Of a stretch of 64,000 bases of DNA, positions 1 to 9,311 are shown one piece after another. Within the stretch, counting starts at the first letter, position 1. Every line of letters begins with the position of its first letter. Under the pieces are notes generated by a model. The model saw only the letters and a list, made by a program, of their open reading frames with translations, had not been told where the DNA came from and made no database searches. Made by a program: the position numbers and the translations under genes. Where the stretch lies: contig NW_020825313.1 in NCBI RefSeq assembly GCF_003286085.1, positions 4,402,001 to 4,466,000 of the forward strand. The letters run 5' to 3'. The stretch is from Drosophila persimilis. Its lineage: Eukaryota > Arthropoda > Insecta > Diptera > Drosophilidae.

Positions 1-3000
1 GTGTTCTCCCTGAGACTCCACCTGAGGAGGAGATCTCCAGGGAAGCCACGACTCATCTTGTTAAACTATTTACCGACGCCTGCAATGAGGCGCTCGATAA
101 ATCCTGCCCCTCTAGCAAGAGCAGAGGCCGGAAGAAACCTGAATGGTGGAGTCCGAAACTAAGGGAACTCCGGAAAGCCTCCCGAAGACTCTTCAATAAA
201 GCTAAGGCTGAAAACGCTGAGCAGAACTGGGCCGATTACAAGGCCAGTCTGTCAGTTTACAATAAAGAACTGAGGAAAGCCAAACGCGCCTCATGGCGTA
301 AGTTCTGTAGCGACATTGAGAATAACTCGGAAGCCTCGCGCTTGCGCAAAGTTCTCTCGAAGACTACACCCACTCTGGGCTACCTGAAGAACGCCGACCA
401 ATCATGGACAACGTCCAGCAATGAGTCGCTAAATCTTCTCCTTAACACCCACTTTCCCGGCTGCGATGAAAACAGACCACACTACATCGCGGCTCCCTCC
501 GTTGCCTCAAGTGTTATCAGGAACCTGCTAAGCCAGGAGAACATTTCCTGGGCAATAAAAAGCTTCAAACCATACAAATCCGCGGGACCAGATGGCATCA
601 TCCCTGCCCAACTGATTCACGCTGGAAAAAAAGGCACTAATTGGCTCAAAAGAATATACGAGGGAATCTTCTCCCATGGATATATCCCGGAAACCTGGCT
701 TCATACCAAAGTCGTCTTCATCCCCAAGGCAGGCAAGCCCTCGCACACTGCCCCCAAAGATTTCAGACCCATAAGTCTATCGTCCTTCCTTCTGAAGACG
801 ATGGAACGGCTTTTGGGGATGCATCTCACGGTAAATATTCCGCCTAGTCTATTCTCAGACTCCCAGCATGCCTATCGGAAAGGAAGATCCACCGAAACGG
901 CCCTACACATGATCACATCGATCATCGAAGCGTCCCTCAACTGTAAGGAGTACACCCTGGTAGCCTTCCTCGACATAGAAGGCGCCTTTAATAACATCCT
1001 CCCGACCGCCATCACGGGTGCACTGACGGACCTGGGGGTTGACTCCCAGACGGTGAGCCTGATCGATCAGATGCTACAATGCAGGACGGTTGAGGCATCA
1101 CTGGGGACGTCAACGTCCACCAGATTTGTCAGTAGAGGCACCCCGCAGGGCGGAGTCCTCTCGCCCCTCCTATGGAACGTGGCAGTGAACGAACTGCTGC
1201 GGGAGATAGAGGGGGGTGGCTGCCGCGTGGTGGCGTATACGGACGATGTTGCTATAGCATTCTCGGGTAAATTCCCGCAGACGCTGTGTGAGTGCCTGAC
1301 AAGCACTCTCATGAAGATGTCAAAATGGGCAGACAAATGCGGTCTAGGCGTCAACCCGTCTAAAACGGAACTGGTGCTCTTCACTAGGAAGTACAAAGTT
1401 CCGGCACTGATTCCCCCAAGACTATGTGGGGAAGCGCTAGTCTTCAGCAACAACGCCAAGTATCTTGGTCTAATCCTCGATAGAAAGCTCGATTGGAAAT
1501 TGAGCATAGAGGATAGAGTAAAGAAGGCCACAGTAGCCCTCTATACTTGCATGAAAGCCATCGGACTAAGATGGAGAATGACCCCCTATATAGTTGGGTG
1601 GCTTTACACCACCATCATACGACCGATCATGCTCTATGGAGCGGTAGTATGGTGGCCAGCCTTAGACAAAAGGACATGCCTCAATAAACTCAGCAGGGTT
1701 CAACGCATGGCAGAGCTATGCATAACTGGCGGGCTACGCACTACTCCAGGGGAAGCCCTGGATACTGTGCTGGACCTCCTCCCCATAGATCTCATGGGAA
1801 AGAAAGTGGCAACACTTTCCGCACTCAGAATGAGAGAAGCCAGACTGTGGAAAGCGTCCGCGGTTGGGCACTCGGGAATCCTGACGAGACACCCGCAATT
1901 ACCAGAGAGGACAGATTATTGTGTCCCTAGTGATCACCTCTCGACGCCTTTCCAGGTATCAATCCCACTTAGGGAGGACTGGGAGATGGGCGAACTAGGA
2001 CCCGCAAATGCGGTTCACTTCTACACTGATGGCTCAAAGTTAGATGGCCGCGTGGGAGGCGGAGTCTACTGCAGCGAGCTGAACATCAGTCATTGCTTCA
2101 GGCTCCCGGACCACTGCAGTGTGTTCCAAGCGGAGGTTGTGGCCATTAAGGAGGCCATTTCCATCGTCTCCAAACTACTTCTAGACACGCACTTAGTGTG
2201 CGTTTTCTCAGACAGCCAAGCAGCTATTAAAGCTCTAGGCTCAATATCGTTGAACTCAGCGACTGTAAATGACTGCCGCAGGTCTCTGCACGAGATCGCA
2301 GATCAGTTAGACCTCTTCCTTATATGGGTCCCAGGCCACAGGGACATCAAGGGGAACGACACCGCCGACGAGATAGCAAGGCAGGGTACTACAATTCCTC
2401 TCTTTATGGAGAGGGAGCAGGTAGCGATGCCTCTGGCTACGTGCAGGCTCCTCACGCACGAATTGTTTGAGCAAAATGCCAATAGGAGATGGCAGCAAAC
2501 AGTTTCCTGTAAAATCTCAAGATTGATATGGCCATATCGATCGAAGAAGCGCTCAGCCGAGCTGTATAGGCTCAGCAGAGCACAGTGCTCTGCAGTTACT
2601 CGAGCCATTACGGGACACTGGCAGATTGGCACTCATGCCTCTAGACTGTCAATCCCTTATAACGACTTCTGCAGGAGTTGTCGCGACGAGGAAGAGGAGG
2701 AATCGGTCCCCCACTTCTTCTGCCACTGCCCGGCCCTTGGAAATCGTCGTCTTCGTTTTCTCGGGGCTGCTTTCCTCACAGACATTTCGGACCTGTCCGA
2801 AATCAAACCGGGGACCTTGTCCAGATTCATCCAAGCCTCCGGATGGGACTGCCCTTAATTTGCCACAGCCTGTTTCTCCACGGTTTTTAGGCACTGGGAA
2901 GGGGCACACGCCCATGCGGCACCACAACGGACCTTCTACAGGTCCAAGTGAGCTTGGGAGGGTTTCATCAATCTCCCAGGCTACCGCCTGAACCTAACCT

Positions 3001-3008
3001 AACCTAAC
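1..3008 (+). mobile_element. LOA-clade non-LTR retrotransposon copy A1, 5' part outside window
   Basis: The stretch holds one continuous reverse transcriptase/RNase H frame followed by about 150 bp of 3' UTR ending in three AACCT-like units at about 2992-3007. The RT, the RNase H and the C-terminal Cys/His motif together match the LOA/baggins group. The endonuclease domain and ORF1 would lie left of the window. From position 1083 onward the copy is part of a tandem duplication and is repeated at 5476. Confidence 0.85.
3..2858 (+). CDS. LOA-clade ORF2, partial: reverse transcriptase and RNase H
   Basis: The frame is open from position 3 to a TAA at 2856-2858, 951 codons, with the N-terminal endonuclease cut off by the window edge, so no start codon should be assigned. 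In order it shows an RT finger motif DFRPISLSSFLL near 760-795, the palm motif AFLDIEGAFNN near 964-1000, GTPQGGVLSPLLW near 1136-1175, the catalytic box YTDD at 1236-1247, an RNase H domain starting FYTDGSK at 2019 with the later FQAEV, SDSQAA and WVPGH motifs, and a C-terminal CRSCRDEE...CHCPAL zinc-like motif near 2670-2745. The protein would copy element RNA into DNA at a nicked target. The YTDD box is unusual; the usual form, seen in the relative at 17935-21555, is YADD. The frame is uninterrupted, so this copy decayed little. Confidence 0.85.
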   Translation, partial: VLPETPPEEEISREATTHLVKLFTDACNEALDKSCPSSKSRGRKKPEWWSPKLRELRKASRRLFNKAKAENAEQNWADYKASLSVYNKELRKAKRASWRKFCSDIENNSEASRLRKVLSKTTPTLGYLKNADQSWTTSSNESLNLLLNTHFPGCDENRPHYIAAPSVASSVIRNLLSQENISWAIKSFKPYKSAGPDGIIPAQLIHAGKKGTNWLKRIYEGIFSHGYIPETWLHTKVVFIPKAGKPSHTAPKDFRPISLSSFLLKTMERLLGMHLTVNIPPSLFSDSQHAYRKGRSTETALHMITSIIEASLNCKEYTLVAFLDIEGAFNNILPTAITGALTDLGVDSQTVSLIDQMLQCRTVEASLGTSTSTRFVSRGTPQGGVLSPLLWNVAVNELLREIEGGGCRVVAYTDDVAIAFSGKFPQTLCECLTSTLMKMSKWADKCGLGVNPSKTELVLFTRKYKVPALIPPRLCGEALVFSNNAKYLGLILDRKLDWKLSIEDRVKKATVALYTCMKAIGLRWRMTPYIVGWLYTTIIRPIMLYGAVVWWPALDKRTCLNKLSRVQRMAELCITGGLRTTPGEALDTVLDLLPIDLMGKKVATLSALRMREARLWKASAVGHSGILTRHPQLPERTDYCVPSDHLSTPFQVSIPLREDWEMGELGPANAVHFYTDGSKLDGRVGGGVYCSELNISHCFRLPDHCSVFQAEVVAIKEAISIVSKLLLDTHLVCVFSDSQAAIKALGSISLNSATVNDCRRSLHEIADQLDLFLIWVPGHRDIKGNDTADEIARQGTTIPLFMEREQVAMPLATCRLLTHELFEQNANRRWQQTVSCKISRLIWPYRSKKRSAELYRLSRAQCSAVTRAITGHWQIGTHASRLSIPYNDFCRSCRDEEEEESVPHFFCHCPALGNRRLRFLGAAFLTDISDLSEIKPGTLSRFIQASGWDCP

Positions 3009-3100
3009 TGCATGATTTTTCGGGAAAAATCATCACTTATAAAATGCATGATTTTTTCGGCTAAAATAATCGCTTATTAAGTGCATGATTTTTCGGCAAT
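3009..3100. repeat. Three short tandem repeats beginning TGCATGATTTTT
   Basis: Directly after the LOA 3' tail the motif TGCATGATTTTTCGG (with small changes) occurs three times at a spacing of about 36 bp, each followed by a diverged AT-rich stretch. The same array follows the second copy at about 7402-7493. It may belong to the pre-insertion locus or be a remnant of another repeat. Confidence 0.7.
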
Positions 3101-3864
3101 GCTCGATGACAATGTCATCGATTATGCCCTAGGACATCTCCATGTTAAAGTAAACAGCCTAGCGTATGGCCGGTCATCAACTATGTCATCGGGTGTAGTG
3201 ACGCGGTCATCGACGTGTCAGCAGCTGAGCCATCGATAACCGGTACTGCAGGGTAACCATACAGTATATACATAGATGTGCCAGTTCATACTACGAAAGC
3301 GTCACACACGGGTTTTGGTCTGGGCACCAAAGAGACTTCGGCTATGGCATTCGGGTACTGTCGCGTCATTTAAGAGAGAACGCAGAGAGAACATCTTTGC
3401 ATGTGTTAGTACACACGCAATATGTTTTGACAAAAATATGTGATTGTATGGTTTTTTCTTTTTCTTTTTCGTACTTAGCGTGTGTGTGTTTAGTATTGCT
3501 GGCCGCTAGAACTGAAATTTGAGTTTGGTTCTTGTTTTGGGTCTTTTGATGAACTGACCTACCGACACAAAATAAATTAAGAAAGGGCAGGGGGTGGAGG
3601 TATGGTACACTAGGGCGCGGGAAATAATATAAAAGGTGTTATTTGTTTGATTTATACCACAAAATATAAAATATTACAATAATATAATTATACTATATAA
3701 CTATATACAATAATATAATTGCACATTTATTTCCTTAACTTAAGCAGGTTGATTATAAATTATACAAATTATGTAAACGCCGTCGGTTCTCGACTTTATT
3801 ACAACTAAAATAATGTATCCAAATATACGATATAAGAAAAAAAATATATATACTTAAATAAATA
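3101..3864. other. No gene recognised
   Basis: This stretch (copied at about 7494-8303) holds GATG/CATC-rich sequence near 3105-3240 and AT-rich sequence near 3640-3860. I see no supported coding region. Unit 2 carries 46 extra bases here, near 7856-7905. Confidence 0.5.
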
Positions 3865-4510
3865 ACCTCCAGCTTGGCCCCCTTCCACATCGCCTCCAGT
3901 TGGCAGACCGTGCGCGTCAGCCACCTTAGGGTTAAGTCGTCGTTGCACTTTAGGATTTTAATCCCATTTAGCCACCTAGCACCATCGAAAGAGGGCATTG
4001 GGGCTGCGGGACTTCCTCCATGTGCGCAAACAGTGCGTGACGTTCCTGCACCAGCTTCCACTGTGCCGCTGTCATATTGCCATTCTCCTCGCTGCGGTCG
4101 ATGAGTGCCACGATCAGATGTCGTTTGGTCACGTCACTGACCTTCGCTTTTGCCGCTTGCTCGCGGAGTGTCTTTGATGGCACTCTCAGTCGAGCGTCGC
4201 TCTTGGTGGACATCATCTCCTCCACCTTATTGGAAAATTCGCCGTTCGACGCCCTCATGTGCGTAATGTAGTCGGCCCTCCTATACTCGCTGCTCGGCCC
4301 AGGCTAGCTTGACTTTCTCCTCCTGGGAGATGTCAGCCTTTCCTTGCAGCCGGCTTTTGATTTTGAGGGCCGCTTTGTATTGCGCTTTCGCCTTCATCCC
4401 CTCTTTGGAACGCCTCGGCCCTTCCCTACGCAGGGAGCTGGTGCTCAGTTTCGGCGAGCGAAGAAGGATTTCTTCCTCCGTCCTGCTGGACCATTGCCTT
4501 AGCTAGGCAC
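3865..4510 (-). pseudogene. Decayed LOA-type ORF1 with DUF4780-like domain
   Basis: Read on the minus strand, a basic Lys/Arg-rich segment (about 4506-4310) is followed by a TKRHLIVALIDRSEE segment and then, after a frameshift near 4000, by MPSFDGARWLNGIKILK and LEAMWKGAKLEV. That order matches the DUF4780-type region of LOA-clade ORF1, as in the intact ORF1 at 21482-22894. In-frame stops and the frameshift make it a pseudogene. It lies 3' of the minus-strand ORF2 remnant, so it is a separate insertion. Its duplicate is at 8304-8949. Confidence 0.6.
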
Positions 4511-4630
4511 TGAATTAACCCGGACAGAGCAAGCGACAGTGCATTACCCTTGCCGGCGGTAATGCAGGGTTCATTTCCCAGTCGGGACACTCGTTGAGGG
4601 TTCAGCTAGAGGATTTTCGCCAGTTAAATA

Positions 4631-4801
4631 CATTTGTGCACTCTGAAACAATTTTCAACATTCAAATTCGAATCTATAAGTCCGATTGTTCTGAAAATTT
4701 GATTATTAAAAGGTCTGGAAAATTCTCTATTAGATGAGTGTATTCATTTTATCCAAAGCGCTCGACTTTTGCCACATATTTTCGTCTGATTCCCCACTGT
4801 G
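4631..4801. mobile_element. Transib right-end fragment
   Basis: The segment matches the last ~170 bp of the Transib at 43251-45152, including the stretches TGGAAAATTCTCTAT and CAAAGCGCT, and ends in CACTGTG at 4801. The next five bases are CGTCG, a typical Transib-type 5-bp GC-rich target site. No left end is visible nearby. Confidence 0.65.
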
Positions 4802-4869
4802 CGTCGTTGCCCAGAAGACTACGAACAATCAACATTGCGTCTCAACTGATGCCCAGTTTTGGCTACAAA

Positions 4870-5475
4870 AAAACCCCCGCCCACCCAAGCTATAAGGACC
4901 TATAAGAGGTCCATTGTGTTGCCGCATGGGCATGTGCCCCTTCTCGTTGCCTGAACCGTGACAGTAGACTACTACAGGTTAAAGGCAGTCCCATCCGGAG
5001 GCTTGGATAAATTTGGACAAGGTCCCTGGTTTAATTTCGGACAGATCCGAAATGTCCGTGAGGAAAGCGGCCCCGAGAATACGAAGACGACAATTTCCAA
5101 GGGCTGGGCAGTGCCAGAAGCAATGCAGGACCGATTCCTCCTCTTCCTCTTCCGTACGTAGCCAAAGGCATCGCTACTTGCTCCCTCTTCGATAGGAGAG
5201 GAATCGTAGTACCCTGCCTGGCTAGATCATCGGCGGAGTCGTTCCCACCGATGTACATGTGGCCGGGGACCCATATAAGGAAGAGAGCTAACTGCTCTGC
5301 GATCTCGTGCAGGGACCTGCGGCAGTCATTTACAATCGTTGAAATCGACGATATTGAGCCTAGAGCTTGAATAGCTGCTTGGCTGTCCGAGAAGATGTAC
5401 ACTAAGTGCCTGTCTAGAAGTAGTTTGGAGACGATAGAAATGGCCTCCTTGATGGCCACAACCACAACCACAACC
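4870..5475 (-). mobile_element. LOA-type fragment: RNase H end and 3' UTR, minus strand
   Basis: On the minus strand the RNase H motifs SDSQAAIQALGSISS and FLIWVPGH (about 5400-5260) run into the end of ORF2 and a 3' UTR with the GCCCATGCGGCA block shared with copy A1. The zinc-like C-terminus is damaged and the 3' tail is missing. The fragment is cut at 5475 by the duplication junction; its full duplicate continues from 9312 to 11875. Confidence 0.75.
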
Positions 5476-7251
5476 AGGACGGTTGAGGCATCACTGGGGA
5501 CGTCAACGTCCACCAGATTTGTCAGTAGAGGCACCCCGCAGGGCGGAGTCCTCTCGCCCCTCCTATGGAACGTGGCAGTGAACGAACTGCTGCGGGAGAT
5601 AGAGGGGGGTGGCTGCCGCGTGGTGGCGTATACGGACGATGTTGCTATAGCATTCTCGGGTAAATTCCCGCAGACGCTGTGTGAGTGCCTGACAAGCACT
5701 CTCATGAAGATGTCAAAATGGGCAGACAAATGCGGTCTAGGCGTCAACCCGTCTAAAACGGAACTGGTGCTCTTCACTAGGAAGTACAAAGTTCCGGCAC
5801 TGATTCCCCCAAGACTATGTGGGGAAGCGCTAGTCTTCAGCAACAACGCCAAGTATCTTGGTCTAATCCTCGATAGAAAGCTCGATTGGAAATTGAGCAT
5901 AGAGGATAGAGTAAAGAAGGCCACAGTAGCCCTCTATACTTGCATGAAAGCCATCGGACTAAGATGGAGAATGACCCCCTATATAGTTGGGTGGCTTTAC
6001 ACCACCATCATACGACCGATCATGCTCTATGGAGCGGTAGTATGGTGGCCAGCCTTAGACAAAAGGACATGCCTTAATAAACTCAGCAGGGTTCAACGCA
6101 TGGCAGAGCTATGCATAACTGGCGGGCTACGCACTACTCCAGGGGAAGCCCTGGATACTGTGCTGGACCTCCTCCCCATAGATCTCATGGGAAAGAAAGT
6201 GGCAACACTTTCCGCACTCAGAATGAGAGAAGCCAGACTGTGGAAAGCGTCCGCGGTTGGGCACTCGGGAATCCTGACGAGACACCCGCAATTACCAGAG
6301 AGGACAGATTATTGTGTCCCTAGTGATCACCTCTCGACGCCTTTCCAGGTATCAATCACACTTAGGGAGGACTGGGAGATGGGCGAACTAGGACCCGCAA
6401 ATGCGGTTCACTTCTACACTGATGGGTCAAAGTTAGACGGCCGCGTGGGAGGCGGAGTCTACTGCAGCGAGCTGAACATCAGTCATTGCTTCAGGCTCCC
6501 GGACCACTGCAGTGTGTTCCAAGCGGAGGTTGTGGCCATTAAGGAGGCCATTTCCATCGTCTCCAAACTACTTCTAGACACGCACTTAGTGTGCGTTTTC
6601 TCAGACAGCCAAGCAGCTATTAAAGCTCTAGGCTCAATATCGTTGAACTCAGCGACTGTAAATGACTGCCGCAGGTCTCTGCACGAGATCGCAGATCAGT
6701 TAGACCTCTTCCTTATATGGGTCCCAGGCCACAGGGACATCAAGGGGAACGACACCGCCGACGAGATAGCAAGGCAGGGTACTACAATTCCTCTCTTTAT
6801 GGAGAGGGAGCAGGTAGCGATGCCTCTGGCTACGTGCAGGCTCCTCACGCACGAATTGTTTGAGCAAAATGCCAATAGGAGATGGCAGCAAACAGTTTCC
6901 TGTAAAATCTCAAGATTGATATGGCCATATCGATCGAAGAAGCGCTCAGCCGAGCTGTATAGGCTCAGCAGAGCACAGTGCTCTGCAGTTACTCGAGCCA
7001 TTACGGGACACTGGCAGATTGGCACTCATGCCTCTAGACTGTCAATCCCTTATAACGACTTCTGCAGGAGTTGTCGCGACGAGGAAGAGGAGGAATCGGT
7101 CCCCCACTTCTTCTGCCACTGCCCGGCCCTTGGAAATCGTCGTCTTCGTTTTCTCGGGGCTGCTTTCCTCACAGACATTTCGGACCTGTCCGAAATCAAA
7201 CCGGGGACCTTGTCCAGATTCATCCAAGCCTCCGGATGGGACTGCCCTTAA
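5476..7251 (+). pseudogene. LOA-clade ORF2, 5'-truncated duplicate (RT palm to end)
   Basis: This is the duplicate of 1083-2858, beginning inside the RT palm just after the strand motif AFLDIEGAFNN, so it lacks part of the catalytic core and all the finger region. The YTDD box is at 5629-5640 and RNase H starts FYTDGSK at about 6412. The frame is still open and runs upstream through the junction into antisense RNase H sequence to about 5395, which makes a longer but chimeric and biologically meaningless N-terminus. The 3' UTR and tail extend to about 7401. Confidence 0.8.
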
Positions 7252-8303
7252 TTTGCCACAGCCTGTTTCTCCACGGTTTTTAGGCACTGGGAAGGGGCAC
7301 ACGCCCATGCGGCACCACAACGGACCTTCTACAGGTCCAAGTGAGCTTGGGAGGGTTTCATCAATCTCCCAGGCTACCGCCTGAACCTAACCTAACCTAA
7401 CTGCATGATTTTTCGGGAAAAATCATCACTTATAAAATGCATGATTTTTTCGGCTAAAATAATCGCTTATTAAGTGCATGATTTTTCGGCAATGCTCGAT
7501 GACAATGTCATCGATTATGCCCTAGGACATCTCCATGTTAAAGTAAACAGCCTAGCGTATGGCCGGTCATCAACTATGTCATCGGGTGTAGTGACGCGGT
7601 CATCGACGTGTCAGCAGCTGAGCCATCGATAACCGGTACTGCAGGGTAACCATACAGTATATACATAGATGTGCCAGTTCATACTACGAAAGCGTCACAC
7701 ACGGGTTTTGGTCTGGGCACCAAAGAGACTTCGGCTATGGCATTCGGGTACTGTCGCGTCATTAAAGAGAGAACGCAGAGAGAACATCTTTGCATGTGTT
7801 AGTACACACGCAATATGTTTTGACAAAAATATGTGATTGTATGGTTTTTTCTTTTTCAGATTTTTTTCTGCCAGCATGTTTTAATACATGGGTGCACATG
7901 CATTCTCACGTACTTAGCGTGTGTGTGTTTAGTATTGCTGGCCGCTAGAACTGAAATTTGAGTTTGGTTCTTGTTTTGGGTCTTTTGATGAACTGACCTA
8001 CCGACACAAAATAAATTAAGAAAGGGCAGGGGGTGGAGGTATGGTACACTAGGGCGCGGGAAATAATATAAAAGGTGTTATTTGTTTGATTTATACCACA
8101 AAATATAAAATATTACAATAATATAATTATACTATATAACTATATACAATAATATAATTGCACATTTATTTCCTTAACTTAAGCAGGTTGATTATAAATT
8201 ATACAAATTATGTAAACGCCGTCGGTTCTCGACTTTATTACAACTAAAATAATGTATCCAAATATACGATATAAGAAAAAAAATATATATACTTAAATAA
8301 ATA

Positions 8304-8949
8304 ACCTCCAGCTTGGCCCCCTTCCACATCGCCTCCAGTTGGCAGACCGTGCGCGTCAGCCACCTTAGGGTTAAGTCGTCGTTGCACTTTAGGATTTTAA
8401 TCCCATTTAGCCACCTAGCACCATCGAAAGAGGGCATTGGGGCTGCGGGACTTCCTCCATGTGCGCAAACAGTGCGTGACGTTCCTGCACCAGCTTCCAC
8501 TGTGCCGCTGTCATATTGCCATTCTCCTCGCTGCGGTCGATGAGTGCCACGATCAGATGTCGTTTGGTCACGTCACTGACCTTCGCTTTTGCCGCTTGCT
8601 CGCGGAGTGTCTTTGATGGCACTCTCAGTCGAGCGTCGCTCTTGGTGGACATCATCTCCTCCACCTTATTGGAAAATTCGCCGTTCGACGCCCTCATGTG
8701 CGTAATGTAGTCGGCCCTCCTATACTCGCTGCTCGGCCCAGGCTAGCTTGACTTTCTCCTCCTGGGAGATGTCAGCCTTTCCTTGCAGCCGGCTTTTGAT
8801 TTTGAGGGCCGCTTTGTATTGCGCTTTCGCCTTCATCCCCTCTTTGGAACGCCTCGGTCCTTCCCTACGCAGGGAGCTGGTGCTCAGTTTCGGCGAGCGA
8901 AGAAGGATTTCTTCCTCCGTCCTGCTGGACCATTGCCTTAGCTAGGCAC
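8304..8949 (-). pseudogene. Decayed LOA-type ORF1, second copy
   Basis: This is the duplicate of 3865-4510, with the same frameshift and stops and one substitution near 8857. The DUF4780-like block lies at about 8307-8440 on the minus strand. Confidence 0.6.
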
Positions 8950-9061
8950 TGAATTAACCCGGACAGAGCAAGCGACAGTGCATTACCCTTGCCGGCGGTA
9001 ATGCAGGGTTCATTTCCCAGTCGGACACTCGTTGAGGGTTCAGCTAGAGGATTTTCGCCAG

Positions 9062-9232
9062 TTAAATACATTTGTGCACTCTGAAACAATTTTCAACATT
9101 CAAATTCGAATCTATAAGTCCGATTACATGGGATTATTAAAAGGTCTGGAAAATTCTCTATTAGATGAGTGTATTCATTTAATCCAAAGCGCTCGACTTT
9201 TGCCACATATTTTCGTCTGATTCCCCACTGTG
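9062..9232. mobile_element. Transib right-end fragment, second copy
   Basis: This is the duplicate of 4631-4801, ending CACTGTG at 9232 and followed by CGTCG. It differs from the first copy by a small replacement near 9125 and single-base changes. Confidence 0.65.
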
Positions 9233-9311
9233 CGTCGTTGCCCAGAAGACTACGAACAATCAACATTGCGTCTCAACTGATGCCCAGTTTTGGCTACAAA
9301 AAAACCCCCGC

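Larger units (their letters stand above)
1083..5475. repeat. Tandem duplication, unit 1 (4.4 kb)
   Basis: Unit 1 starts inside the plus-strand LOA reverse transcriptase and ends inside a minus-strand LOA RNase H. Unit 2 (5476-9893) follows directly in the same orientation. The offset is 4393 bp up to about 7850, then 4439 bp after an extra 46 bp in unit 2, then about 4431 bp. I see only a handful of substitutions, for example near 1683/6076, 1967/6360 and 2034/6427. The junction at 5458-5476 is a short CCACAA repeat, the only sequence not found in both units. Confidence 0.9.

Noticed and set aside
1067-1531. Long minus-strand frame opposite the LOA-A reverse transcriptase
   Set aside because: It is the antisense of a conserved RT region, has no domain of its own, and its copy in unit 2 only becomes longer through the artificial junction.
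2626-2991. Short frames around the LOA 3' UTR, also at 7019-7384
   Set aside because: They overlap the ORF2 C-terminus in another frame and run into the non-coding 3' UTR and tail.
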